Source: an uncultured Lachnospiraceae bacterium (lineage in GTDB: Bacteria; Bacillota; Clostridia; Lachnospirales; Lachnospiraceae). Taken from it: a DNA stretch of 62,790 nucleotides. The stretch covers positions 1 through 62,790 of the forward strand of contig CALWLM010000120.1 of the NCBI GenBank assembly GCA_944381515.1, read 5' to 3'. The number at the start of each line of letters is the position of its first letter. Position 1 is the stretch's first letter. The notes beneath the pieces are model-generated. The model saw nothing but the letters and a program-made list of their open reading frames with translations. It had not been told where the DNA came from and ran no database searches. This document shows positions 1-8,070 of the stretch, in pieces. The position numbers were made by a program, and so were the translations under genes.

Positions 1-30
1 AGAGTTCGGGCCCCATAAAGCTGTTTTCTC

Positions 31-1422
31 TTATTTGGACTGAAGGTTCAGCCACTCATAGAGCGTAACCTCGTTTCCGTCAACTGTCACAGGGCTTCCG
101 TCAAAGTCCGTGCTGCACAGATTCAGCAGGGAGTACACCCAGCTGTTGTGCCCATTATAGGTATTGCCATACTCCGGATCTACGATGGACTCGTAATAGG
201 AGAAATGCAAATTTTCTGCTCCTGCCGCCAGCAGCCGTTCATAGGTAGGCACCGAGGTAATCGTCGGGTCTACCGACGGATCTGCCTGACAGTGTACGAA
301 CCAGAGCGGAAGATCCGCAATTTCTGCAATCTGCTCATCGGTAATCCACTCATCCAGATAATACTCGCACACGGGGAAGGCCGCCGCAAAATAATCTGGA
401 TTGTCCAGCACCAGCTTCATCGTCAGATAGCCGCCGTTGGAACAGCCGCCCACGTAAATCCGATTGGGATCAATTCCGGGATTGTTCTCCACAAAATCTG
501 CAATCAGAGCCATAACCGGTTCCGCATAGATGCTGGAGCCATCCGTGCTGTAGGTATTGTCCCCGGCATCCATCCACATGGTCTCGGCCTGAGGCAGCAA
601 AATATAGGCTCCGCCAAAGATGTCCTGTATCTCATCGGTGATAAAATTGGTCACCATCATGCCGCCGGTCACAAAACCGATGTCCGTGCCGCCGCTGCCA
701 AATCCATGAAGCCAGACAATCAAAGGTCTTCCCTCTGCTCCTCCTTCCGGCTCATAGGAGGCATAGGACATGGTAATGCCGGAAGCCTCATCGGTAAAGG
801 AGGCCGTATCAAAGCCCTCCTCGTCGGGATGATACACCGTATCCAGCTGATTCCAGGTCTCTCCGGTCACTGCATTTTCCACCGTGTAATCGCAGACGGC
901 CCAGGCTTTCAGTCCGGTCTCCAGATTATAATAAGGCGATGCAAGCGTAGAAGAGGCCCCCACCCCCATCACCAGCGTCACGTAGTTACCTTCCAGAGAT
1001 TCATTTCCCGCTTCGTCCGAGCGGTAAACCGCCTGCACCGTACGCTCGCCGGCTCCAAGGGAATTATTCTCCCCATCAAAGCGCTCCACAGACACGCTGT
1101 AGGCATCGGCATCCAGATAATCCAGAGAGGCCGCATCGGAAACCGGAATAATGATACGGCTGTAATTGCTTCCCCAGTTATACACATTCTGAATCAAGGA
1201 ATAGGCAGGCTCCACCGCCCCCGGCTCTTCATTCTGCCCTTCTGCGGTCTCCGTCTCCAAAACGGCAGGAGCCGTCGTCTCCTCCTGTGCCTCCGTTGCA
1301 TTTTCCGCCGCCGTAGTAGCGGAAGAATCGCTGCTGCACGCCGTCAGACCAAGGGCCACAATCATCGCCAGCGCCAAAGCGGTCAGGCGTCCGAAACGCA
1401 TTGCTCCATTTCTTTTTTTCAT
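31..1422 (-). CDS. Secreted alpha/beta-hydrolase lipoprotein (esterase/PHB-depolymerase-like)
   Basis: Predicted extracellular serine hydrolase, probably a carboxylesterase; the substrate is unknown. The protein is about 463 aa. It begins with a basic stretch and hydrophobic segment ending in a lipobox (LTAC), so it should be lipid-anchored, followed by a Thr/Glu/Ala-rich linker. The catalytic half shows the oxyanion-type WLHGFG strand, a nucleophile elbow GCSNGG, a late WFVHCQADP strand that would carry the acid, and HNSW with the likely catalytic His. An ATG 18 nt further upstream is open, but an AAAGGAG Shine-Dalgarno lies inside that extension, so the start at 1422 is preferred. It is transcribed alone from a recognisable promoter at 1503-1531. 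Fold confident, substrate not. Confidence 0.8.
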   Translation of the reverse strand: MKKRNGAMRFGRLTALALAMIVALGLTACSSDSSATTAAENATEAQEETTAPAVLETETAEGQNEEPGAVEPAYSLIQNVYNWGSNYSRIIIPVSDAASLDYLDADAYSVSVERFDGENNSLGAGERTVQAVYRSDEAGNESLEGNYVTLVMGVGASSTLASPYYNLETGLKAWAVCDYTVENAVTGETWNQLDTVYHPDEEGFDTASFTDEASGITMSYASYEPEGGAEGRPLIVWLHGFGSGGTDIGFVTGGMMVTNFITDEIQDIFGGAYILLPQAETMWMDAGDNTYSTDGSSIYAEPVMALIADFVENNPGIDPNRIYVGGCSNGGYLTMKLVLDNPDYFAAAFPVCEYYLDEWITDEQIAEIADLPLWFVHCQADPSVDPTITSVPTYERLLAAGAENLHFSYYESIVDPEYGNTYNGHNSWVYSLLNLCSTDFDGSPVTVDGNEVTLYEWLNLQSK

Positions 1423-1502
1423 ACGCTTCTCCTTTGTCATATGTGGGGAATCAAAAGGCCTTTTTGACTCCTGAACGTCTGCGATATCGCTTTACATCTG
1501 TC

Positions 1503-1531
1503 AATATAACATAATCCCGCCTCTATGTGAA
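1503..1531 (-). promoter_or_regulatory. Sigma-A-type promoter for the esterase lipoprotein
   Basis: On the minus strand a -35 TTCACA is followed after 17 nt by -10 TATATT, about 80 nt before the start codon. Both boxes match consensus at five of six positions. Inferred by eye. Confidence 0.55.
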
Positions 1532-1640
1532 GTGCTTTTTTTAAATAATTTGATTCATTTTTTGTATAAATCGCCGCTTTTTTGAGTGATATTTTGTATT
1601 ATTTGAGAGTTTTTTCAAGGTTTCCTTTATGCGCCCATAA

Positions 1641-1680
1641 CAAAAGCGCCCCGTGCCGCGTTTTTCACAGAGCGCTTTTG
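1641..1680 (-). terminator. Intrinsic terminator after the creatininase gene
   Basis: Perfect 9-bp arms (CAAAAGCGC / GCGCTTTTG) at 1641-1649 and 1672-1680, 30 nt past the creatininase stop. The arm ends in a short T run on both strands, so it may act in either direction. Confidence 0.6.
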
Positions 1681-1709
1681 CTAGCCGTGCTTTGTAATGA
1701 CGGAAGGGT

Positions 1710-2444
1710 TTAGCCCAACAAACGGTTAATTATATCCGCCATATGTGCAATCAATTTTTCCGTATAAACCCTTCCCTTTTCTGCTGTCGCCACTGTAGGA
1801 TCACCCAAAGCTCCTGTCTCCGTAAATTCTGTCCATGGCATGCAGCGATAATCCATCGCATCGCTTCCTTCCGGATAATCAGGAACTGCTCTTTCCATAT
1901 GGCAAAGCTCCGGAGCCGCAGCCAGCATCATAGATGTTTCAATTTCCGCCGCATGCATACCCGTTCCTCTCCACAAAGGGGCTTCCATAATTCCCTCTGC
2001 CAGCTTCACATAATCCGTATAACAAAAATACCAGACATTTTTCATTCCATATTGATCGTACAGCCGCCGAGCCGCCGCCTTCATGGCCGGCTGATTTCCC
2101 ATATGACCGGAATGAAAGATTACGTTTCTCGCGCCATGCCGCCGAAGACTCAGCGCCACATCTACCAGCACCCGCACAATTGTCTCCTCGCTCAGGCTGA
2201 TACTGCCAGGAAAGTCTCTGGTCGACCAAACTTGTCCAAAAGGCATTACCGGCAGCACCAAACTGTCTGTCTTTTCAGCGATTCCCGCCGCCAGAGTACT
2301 GCCCAATATATTATCCGTACACAGAGGAAGATGGTAGCCGTGCTCTTCCACTGAGCCAAGCGAAACAATTATCGCTCTGGCTTTGGGTATTCTCTCCTTC
2401 GCCTCCGGCCAGGTCATCGTATCATACATTACCCGCTCATTCAT
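1710..2444 (-). CDS. Creatininase-family amidohydrolase
   Basis: A 244-aa member of the creatininase/creatinine amidohydrolase fold, a metal-dependent family that also includes formamide and mycofactocin-processing hydrolases. The N-terminal signature GSVEEHGYHLPLCTD supplies Glu, His and Asp metal ligands; FHSGHMGN and the later GMHAAEIETS match the conserved His and Glu blocks. A GTG at 2453 is open, but AAAGGAAG is correctly spaced for the ATG at 2444, which overlaps the last 8 nt of the EIIC gene and implies translational coupling. Pairing with a UlaA-type transporter suggests the substrate, or a derivative of it, carries an amide or lactam. Known family substrates vary widely, so creatinine is not assumed. 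Confidence 0.85.
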   Translation of the reverse strand: MNERVMYDTMTWPEAKERIPKARAIIVSLGSVEEHGYHLPLCTDNILGSTLAAGIAEKTDSLVLPVMPFGQVWSTRDFPGSISLSEETIVRVLVDVALSLRRHGARNVIFHSGHMGNQPAMKAAARRLYDQYGMKNVWYFCYTDYVKLAEGIMEAPLWRGTGMHAAEIETSMMLAAAPELCHMERAVPDYPEGSDAMDYRCMPWTEFTETGALGDPTVATAEKGRVYTEKLIAHMADIINRLLG

Positions 2445-3918
2445 TGCCTGCACTTCCTTTCACTTTGCTGCTCTCCTTTCTTGCCTTTACTGCCTCATAA
2501 TCTGTGGCGATTTCAAAATAACCGTCCTTGTTTCTCCGGTACTGAAGCTGGGGAATTGCCAGCAAAAACAAAATCACTGCCGCCAGCCCAATATAGCCGG
2601 CATATTTAAACAGCACTCCCGCCCATGGCCAAAACACTTCAAAATCAAAATTACCATACCAACCGCCATAAGAGGCCGTTCGGAAAAAGCCGGCGGCAAA
2701 GGCTCCTCCCAGGACCTGAATCACCCCGGACACAAAAGTTAAAATAGCCACCGCTCGAATTCCCCCTCTTTTGTTGGCAAAACAGGCAATCGTCGCATTA
2801 TCAAAAAATACCGGCACAAAACCTGTGATAACCAAAACCGGACTGCGGAATACCACCAATCCCAGAATAGCCAAAAACTGTCCCAGCACTCCAAACAGGA
2901 AGCCAAACATCATCGTGTTTTCCGGCGCAAAGCCATAGGTTGCCGCACAGTCGATTCCCGCCATGGAACCAGGAAGAAGCTTTTCCGATATACCATGGAA
3001 CGATTCAGACAATTCCGCCACAAACATTCGGACACCCAAAAGAAGAATGCTCATGTATACGGAGAACTTCAAAGATTTTTCCACCACATAAAAAGCAAAA
3101 TTTTGCGTTTCAGCAAAACTAGGATCAATCTCATGGAGCAAATCTGGTCCCAATATACTCATTAAAATTCCGAAAAACAGAATCATCAGCACTCCGCTGG
3201 ATACCACATTGTCGCTGAATATCGACAGCCAGCCAGGCAGCTTCAATTCATCTACCGATTTACTTCCCTTGCCTATCTTCCCAGACAGCCGATAGGCCGC
3301 CCATACGCCAAACATTTGGTTATGCCCCACCACAAAACCGGCTCCGTCCGTCAGCTCCTGACATGCTTCTACCGTCAAATTTGTCGTTGCTCCCCAATAC
3401 ACCCCCATCAAAATGCCTGTGCAGATAATGATGGTGAGATCGGACGCCTCCGGGAAAGCAAACAGCACCAGCCATACAACCAAAGAACATTGACATACCA
3501 TCGTATGTCCGGTAATCATCAGGGAACGTATCTTGGTAAAACGCTTAAGTGCAACTAAAAGAATATTAATAAAGAATCCCAAAATCAGTACGGACATTCC
3601 CAGCGATACGCTTCTTCCCACTTCTACAATCAGATTTTCCGCTGCAATCTGACCATAATACGGATCAATCACTGCCGCCGACATGTGAAAACGCTCATTG
3701 AGCCCTACTAATATGGGCCGGAAATTGTTTACCAGCCCGCCAGAGCCTTCGCTGAGAATCAAATACCCTACCGTTGCTTTGATAAAGCCGGCAAAAGCTA
3801 TATAAAACGGTCTCTTTAACAGCAAATAGCCAATAAAAACAATAATACCGATGAAAAAAGCCGGCTTGGCAAAAATATTATAATTGAAGAAATTCCATAG
3901 CCCCATCAAAAACTCCAT
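2437..3918 (-). CDS. ulaA: PTS EIIC permease, ascorbate (UlaA/SgaT) type
   Basis: Membrane EIIC transporter of 493 aa with about 10-11 hydrophobic segments. It tracks the UlaA family along its length: the GSGGL motif near residue 60, YWGATTNLTVEACQELTDG, GHNQMFGVWAAYRL, LKLPGWLSIFSDN, GVRMFVAELSESFHGIS, PGSMAGIDCAA.YGFAPE and FVPVFFDNATI. These match the ascorbate permease fold, but the pore sequence cannot prove the substrate. No EIIA or EIIB lies anywhere near; in Enterobacteria these are encoded next to ulaA. A recruited EIIA/EIIB encoded elsewhere, or PTS-independent transport, must be assumed. It is the first gene of a two-gene unit with the creatininase, divergent from the DeoR regulator. 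Start ATG has an AGGAGGATC site upstream. Confidence 0.88.
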   Translation of the reverse strand: MEFLMGLWNFFNYNIFAKPAFFIGIIVFIGYLLLKRPFYIAFAGFIKATVGYLILSEGSGGLVNNFRPILVGLNERFHMSAAVIDPYYGQIAAENLIVEVGRSVSLGMSVLILGFFINILLVALKRFTKIRSLMITGHTMVCQCSLVVWLVLFAFPEASDLTIIICTGILMGVYWGATTNLTVEACQELTDGAGFVVGHNQMFGVWAAYRLSGKIGKGSKSVDELKLPGWLSIFSDNVVSSGVLMILFFGILMSILGPDLLHEIDPSFAETQNFAFYVVEKSLKFSVYMSILLLGVRMFVAELSESFHGISEKLLPGSMAGIDCAATYGFAPENTMMFGFLFGVLGQFLAILGLVVFRSPVLVITGFVPVFFDNATIACFANKRGGIRAVAILTFVSGVIQVLGGAFAAGFFRTASYGGWYGNFDFEVFWPWAGVLFKYAGYIGLAAVILFLLAIPQLQYRRNKDGYFEIATDYEAVKARKESSKVKGSAGNE

Positions 3919-4403
3919 AAAATAAGATCCTCCTCATTCTTTCGGGCGCCTGCACACCATATGCACCCTTTAACACCATATTAATCAGTTCCCCAAACCC
4001 TCATTTTTTCTTTTTCTGTTTTATGTTATATTATCACCTCTTTTATCATTAATAGGATTATGGATAGTTTTATACGTTTATTTTCTTCAACTATAACGTA
4101 TTTAATGAGCGTTTGTCAAGGGGTTAATTGATACTTTATCATTTTTATTTAATTTCATTTTTCATAATTCAATTTCATTCCCCATATATTCGTTTTATTT
4201 CTTCCTCCTTTCCCGTTTTATGTCTTTTTTATGGATGATTATCTTTTTTTTAATCATTTTTTACATCCATTTTTTTGCTTGCCGCTGTTCCTTTTCTTAA
4301 AGATCTGTAATTCTCCTTGAAAATTATCACAAATTCGTATATTCTATAAATAAATGGATACAAGCTTTCAAATAAAGAATGTTTGCATCGAGAGGTACTT
4401 ATC
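3919..4403. promoter_or_regulatory. AT-rich divergent control region with candidate operator
   Basis: This 485-nt non-coding gap separates the EIIC and DeoR genes and is much more AT-rich than its surroundings. An interrupted inverted repeat, TACGTTTA at 4073-4080 and TATAACGTA at 4092-4100, could bind a DeoR-type dimer; this is inference only. No EIIC promoter was clear enough to call. The DeoR promoter is listed separately. Confidence 0.35.
4317..4345 (+). promoter_or_regulatory. Promoter of the DeoR regulator
   Basis: -35 TTGAAA at 4317-4322, 17-nt spacer, -10 TATTCT at 4340-4345, about 50 nt before the start. An overlapping TATAAA at 4345-4350 is an alternative -10. Confidence 0.5.
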
Positions 4404-5198
4404 ATGAAAAACAAAAAGTCCGTGGTAGAAATGCGCCGTGCGCAAATTCTCAGCACACTACACGAAAACCCCCATATGAAGGTGGACGGCCTGGCAGAGC
4501 TTCTGGGCGTCTCCTCCATCACCATTCGCCGGGATCTGCAGCTGTTGGAATCCCGCGGCCTGGTCAAGCGGCTCTATGGCAAAGTAAAGATCGCCGATCC
4601 TTTGCAGTCCACCGGCCATCTGACCAACTCCTCCCACATCCGGGAGATGCAGGCCATCGCCCTCTATGTGGCCAAAAATATGATCAATAACGGCGACACC
4701 ATCTTTCTGAACGCCGGTCAAACGGTCAGCAAGGTTCTGGATTACATTGACACAGAGACTGATGTAACTTTTATTACCAATAATCTGCTGGCCATCTCTG
4801 CCAATGTGCCCTCCAACGTGCACATAATGATCACCGGCGGAGAGCTTTTGCCCACCCACAACGCTCTTGTGGGAGAATTTACCGTTCCCTCCCTGCGCAC
4901 GGTCATCGCTTCCAAGACCTTTTTGGGCGTGAACGGAATCAGCGCTGCCGGAGGCCTGACTACTTCTACAATTCAGACCGTGGTTGTAGCCCGCACCATG
5001 ATCGAGTGCTGCAACGGTCCTATTATCGTGCTGGCGGATTCCAGCAAAATCGGCAAGCGGCTGAATTTCCATTTTGGCGACATTGAAAAAGTATCCTATC
5101 TGGTCACCGATACCAAGGCTGATCCGGAGGAAATCGCCCGGATTCAGGCTGCCGGCGTCAAAGTAATCCTGGTAGATCCCGATACTATTTTTAACTGA
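4404..5198 (+). CDS. DeoR-family transcriptional regulator (UlaR-like)
   Basis: Sugar-responsive repressor of 264 aa. The N-terminal winged helix (RAQILSTLHENPHMKVDGLAELLGVS then ITIRRDLQLLE, residues about 11-55) is typical of DeoR proteins. The remaining 190 residues form the DeoR sensor domain, an isomerase-like fold that binds a phosphorylated sugar; TFLGVNGIS and LADSSKIGK are its usual effector-site blocks. A TTG 21 nt upstream extends the frame, but GAGAGG lies 8 nt before the ATG at 4404. It lies between the divergent EIIC-creatininase unit and ulaG, so it probably controls both. The effector may be a sugar-acid phosphate such as ascorbate 6-phosphate; that is inference from the neighbours. 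Confidence 0.88.
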   Translation: MKNKKSVVEMRRAQILSTLHENPHMKVDGLAELLGVSSITIRRDLQLLESRGLVKRLYGKVKIADPLQSTGHLTNSSHIREMQAIALYVAKNMINNGDTIFLNAGQTVSKVLDYIDTETDVTFITNNLLAISANVPSNVHIMITGGELLPTHNALVGEFTVPSLRTVIASKTFLGVNGISAAGGLTTSTIQTVVVARTMIECCNGPIIVLADSSKIGKRLNFHFGDIEKVSYLVTDTKADPEEIARIQAAGVKVILVDPDTIFN

Positions 5199-5319
5199 TT
5201 CATGACCGTCCATGGTCGTTTAAATGCAGGATTTGTTCTTGTTTAATCGATTATACGCACCTTTTCATATAGATAATGATAAATCGTTCAAATAATGTGA
5301 TGTTTTTGCGTTTTGTCTC

Positions 5320-5348
5320 TTGCAATAATTTTATGGCTTGTATATAAT
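5320..5348 (+). promoter_or_regulatory. Strong promoter of ulaG
   Basis: -35 TTGCAA (5320-5325), exactly 17 nt, then a consensus -10 TATAAT (5343-5348). It lies 55 nt before the ulaG start, so ulaG has its own transcription start separate from the DeoR gene. Confidence 0.75.
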
Positions 5349-5402
5349 AAAGTTAGCTGCCGGGACGCGCCCGGTAAAAATAAAAAGAAAAGGAGATAAA
5401 CT

Positions 5403-6518
5403 ATGCCTAACGTAAAAGACGTTACAAGAGATGGTTGGATTCTCAGCACCTTCCCTGAGTGGGGAACCTGGCTGAATGAAGAGATTGATGAAACCGTCGT
5501 AGAGCCCGGCAAGTTTGCTATGTGGTGGCTCGGCTGCACCGGCCTCTGGATAAAGAGTGAAGGTGACACCAACATCACCGTCGACTACTGGTGCGGTTCC
5601 GGAAAGAGAACCCACAAGAAGAACGATGGAAAGATTGCTCCCAATCATCAGATGGCCAGAATGTGCGGCGGCGTAAAGATGCAGCCTAATCTGCGCGCCG
5701 TTCCCGCTGTTATTGATCCTTTTGCTATCACGAAACTGGACGCGGTGCTGGCTTCCCATACCCACACCGACCACATTGACATCAACCTGGCTGCCGCTGT
5801 TCTGAACAATTTAAAGGGCAGAATGGTCACCGTCAACGGCGAGCAGAGAGAGGTTCCCTTCATCGGTTCCAAGTATGCCACCGATATGTGGAGAAGCTGG
5901 GGCGTGCCGGAAGACAGACTGATCACTGTGAGACCTGGTTCCGTAGTTCAAGTGGGCGACATCAAGATCACCGCAGTAGAATCCTACGACAGGACAATCC
6001 TGATTACCGATCCGCCGGTGGGCGAGCCTGCCATCACCGATTTTAAGGGTGTGGTTCCGGATGACATGGACGACCGCGCAGTAAGCTATGTAATCGAAAC
6101 TCCCGCCGGTACCATCTATCACAGCGGCGATTCCCATTTTGGCAACGGCTTTGCCAAACACGGCAATGAGTTCGACATCAATGTCGCTTTCGGTTCCTTC
6201 GGCGAGAACCCCCGCGGCGTAACCGACAAGATGACCTCCAGCGACATTCTGAGAATGGCTGAGAATCTGAAGTGCGACGTGATCATTCCTTATCACCATG
6301 ATATCTGGACCAACTTCAAGGCGGATACCAATGAGATCCTGGTGCTGTGGAATATGAGAAAGAACCGTCTGAACTACAAGTTCAAACCCTTCATCTGGGA
6401 TGTGGGCGGCAAGTTCGTATGGCCCGATGACAAGGATAAGATTGAATATCATTATCCCCGCGGCTTCGACGATTGCTTCACCAATCCCATCAACCTGCCT
6501 TATCCCAGCTTCCTGTAA
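5403..6518 (+). CDS. ulaG: L-ascorbate-6-phosphate lactonase-type metallo-hydrolase (UlaG)
   Basis: Cytoplasmic metallo-beta-lactamase-fold enzyme of 371 aa, against about 354 in E. coli UlaG, which opens the lactone ring of ascorbate 6-phosphate. Similarity is visible from end to end: [28 protein letters not shown], the metal motif [58 protein letters not shown] and the closing [11 protein letters not shown]. The metal site reads HTHTDHID where the Enterobacterial protein has HDHNDHID, so the second metal ligand position differs. AAAGGAG precedes the ATG. No ulaD, ulaE or ulaF lies beside it, so the rest of the pathway must be elsewhere. Confidence 0.92.
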   Translation: MPNVKDVTRDGWILSTFPEWGTWLNEEIDETVVEPGKFAMWWLGCTGLWIKSEGDTNITVDYWCGSGKRTHKKNDGKIAPNHQMARMCGGVKMQPNLRAVPAVIDPFAITKLDAVLASHTHTDHIDINLAAAVLNNLKGRMVTVNGEQREVPFIGSKYATDMWRSWGVPEDRLITVRPGSVVQVGDIKITAVESYDRTILITDPPVGEPAITDFKGVVPDDMDDRAVSYVIETPAGTIYHSGDSHFGNGFAKHGNEFDINVAFGSFGENPRGVTDKMTSSDILRMAENLKCDVIIPYHHDIWTNFKADTNEILVLWNMRKNRLNYKFKPFIWDVGGKFVWPDDKDKIEYHYPRGFDDCFTNPINLPYPSFL

Positions 6519-6550
6519 GAAGCGGATACGGCCCCTTGCTGACACAATTA

Positions 6551-6576
6551 GAGCGCCGCAGCTGCGGCGCTCTTTT
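6551..6576 (+). terminator. ulaG: Intrinsic terminator of ulaG
   Basis: A perfect 22-nt palindrome (6551-6572, GC-rich, centre AGCT) followed by TTTTA, 33 nt after the ulaG stop. Confidence 0.85.
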
Positions 6577-6604
6577 ATTATACTTTTATATTCTTCCAGT
6601 CGTT

Positions 6605-7957
6605 CTAGCCGCTCCACTTTCCGTCGTAGCGGGTGACGATATCAAGCTCCGGCCCGTCCTTTCTGCTCCACCATTTCTGCGGATCGCGGACAGGAGGCAA
6701 GGCCTCCGCCAGAGGAATCCGGCCAGCCGTCATATCCGGCAGCTTACGCAAAAATTCCCGGTACTTCACCGGATCCGGCTCGCTGAAAGGGCAGCGGGAA
6801 ATGCAGACGCCGCAGTTGGAACCGGTGCGATAAAACATATCCCGACAGCGCATCGTCCGACGGAAATAGGCCTCATGACCAGGATTGCTCCAGGGCCCCT
6901 CCGGCTCCCATCCCGGTCCGTCCGCTCCGGAAATGGCTCCGGACAGGCAGTACCGTGAACAAATCCGACATTTGGCGCAATACTCCCGCACTCCCATAGA
7001 TATCGGCAAGGTCGCAGCCAACGGCAGATCCGTCGCCATAGCCGCCAGCCGCATCATGGAACCATATTCCGGGCTGATAACCGTATCAATGCGGCATTGC
7101 TCTCCGATCCCTCCCAGAACGGCAAAGGCGGGATAAATCCCGAATCCGTTCATAATCGCAGCTCCATAAGAGTGATAACCCAACGCCCGAATAAATTCAT
7201 GGAGCTGATTATATATGGTATACAGCCGTACATAGGCCTGCATTGTCGTTCCCCGGGACAGCTGAGAGGGCGCCTGCCCCAATCCCAGCCCCGACATGGG
7301 AATACTATAGACAATGACCCAGGCAGCCTTGCGCGGAATCACCCTCTTTTCCGGCGTCTCGTATCCCACCTCCACATCCTCAAAAACGGTCTGCGGGCCT
7401 CCCTTTACCTCCTCCAGATAGATAAGCTTGCGCGTCGTCTCATCGTAAAGCTCCACAAAACCCACCGCCGCCGCTCCCATCAGCCGCAGCGCCCGGGCCA
7501 CCATAGCGGAATTCTCTTCCGGCGTCCCTTCATGGGGCTTTGTTCCGCGCTCCTGCGGAGTCCGCGCTCTGCCCGGCCCCATAAAGGCCAGAGGAGGAAT
7601 GGTATTGGAAAAACATTCATTGACGGCCACATCCTTTGCTTCGTAGCCAGGGACTCCCTTTTCCTCCCGGTTATGAAGGTTTTGCTCCTTATATGCGGTA
7701 ATTTCCCGATGCGCCTCTTCTCCCCGATAGACACGATCCTCTTTGCGGGTGCTCTTCCACTCGCAGAATCTCTGCATATGCTCCCAGTCGATGCCAAATG
7801 CAGGTTCTTCCACCTCCCGCGCGATTCCCTCACGCAGGCTCCCCCAGCTGGGATTTAACTCCCGAGGCAGCACACATCGGGGCCGGTAAACCGGCGCCTG
7901 CCCCTTTTGCCCTTCCCTTTTCTCCTTCTCTCCTCCCAATTTCTTCTCTCCCCACAT
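6605..7957 (-). CDS. Cytosolic reductive dehalogenase-like B12/Fe-S protein
   Basis: A 450-aa corrinoid plus two-[4Fe-4S] protein of the RdhA/QueG superfamily. The core block GLGQAPSQLSRG, then LGYHSYGA, GGIGEQCRIDTVISPEYGSM and TDLPL, follows the reductive dehalogenase pattern. Cluster ligands are Cys327, 330, 333, 337 (CX2CX2CX3C) and Cys371, 382, 385, 389 (CX10CX2CX3C). In most relatives the fourth Cys of the first cluster is followed by Pro; here it is Leu. There is no twin-arginine signal, so the protein should be cytosolic, and no RdhB anchor gene is near. QueG is less likely because the RdhA-type LxGLGE.R and TDLPL blocks are present and the tRNA-binding tail is absent. The start is uncertain: the ATG lies in a tandem repeat, and the first 110 residues are poorly conserved and charged. 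The substrate is unknown. Confidence 0.78.
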   Translation of the reverse strand: MWGEKKLGGEKEKREGQKGQAPVYRPRCVLPRELNPSWGSLREGIAREVEEPAFGIDWEHMQRFCEWKSTRKEDRVYRGEEAHREITAYKEQNLHNREEKGVPGYEAKDVAVNECFSNTIPPLAFMGPGRARTPQERGTKPHEGTPEENSAMVARALRLMGAAAVGFVELYDETTRKLIYLEEVKGGPQTVFEDVEVGYETPEKRVIPRKAAWVIVYSIPMSGLGLGQAPSQLSRGTTMQAYVRLYTIYNQLHEFIRALGYHSYGAAIMNGFGIYPAFAVLGGIGEQCRIDTVISPEYGSMMRLAAMATDLPLAATLPISMGVREYCAKCRICSRYCLSGAISGADGPGWEPEGPWSNPGHEAYFRRTMRCRDMFYRTGSNCGVCISRCPFSEPDPVKYREFLRKLPDMTAGRIPLAEALPPVRDPQKWWSRKDGPELDIVTRYDGKWSG

Positions 7958-8070
7958 TATTCCACTTACAGGCTGTCTATTACACCTCTTCCAGGCAGTC
8001 CATTACTCCACTTCCAGACTGCCCATTAATCCACTTGCAGACTGCCCATTAACCCATTTGCAGACTGTCC
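7954..8070 (-). repeat. 23-bp tandem repeat between two genes, about 4.9 copies
   Basis: Four full 23-bp units (7970-7992, 7993-8015, 8016-8038, 8039-8061) plus partial units on both sides. On the coding strand each reads roughly GGAAGTGGAGTAATGGRCTG followed by CCT. The array starts in the last codons of the 2-TM gene (its C-terminus SLQMG and stop are one unit) and ends over the ATG of the dehalogenase-like gene. Every unit repeats a purine-rich stretch followed by TAATG or a similar triplet. Confidence 0.9.

Noticed and set aside
148-1467. Plus-strand open frame of 439 codons opposite the esterase
   Set aside because: Shadow frame with low-complexity basic composition; the minus-strand gene has a signal peptide and catalytic motifs.
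4250-4567. 105-codon minus-strand frame at the DeoR start
   Set aside because: Overlaps the winged-helix coding sequence antisense; no motif.
6605-7957. Epoxyqueuosine reductase QueG
   Set aside because: The RdhA-type LxGxGE.R and TDLPL blocks are present and the length, N-terminus and cluster spacing differ from QueG; a database comparison would settle it.
7954-8070. CRISPR array
   Set aside because: Units are contiguous with no spacers and part of the array is coding sequence; it is a simple tandem repeat.
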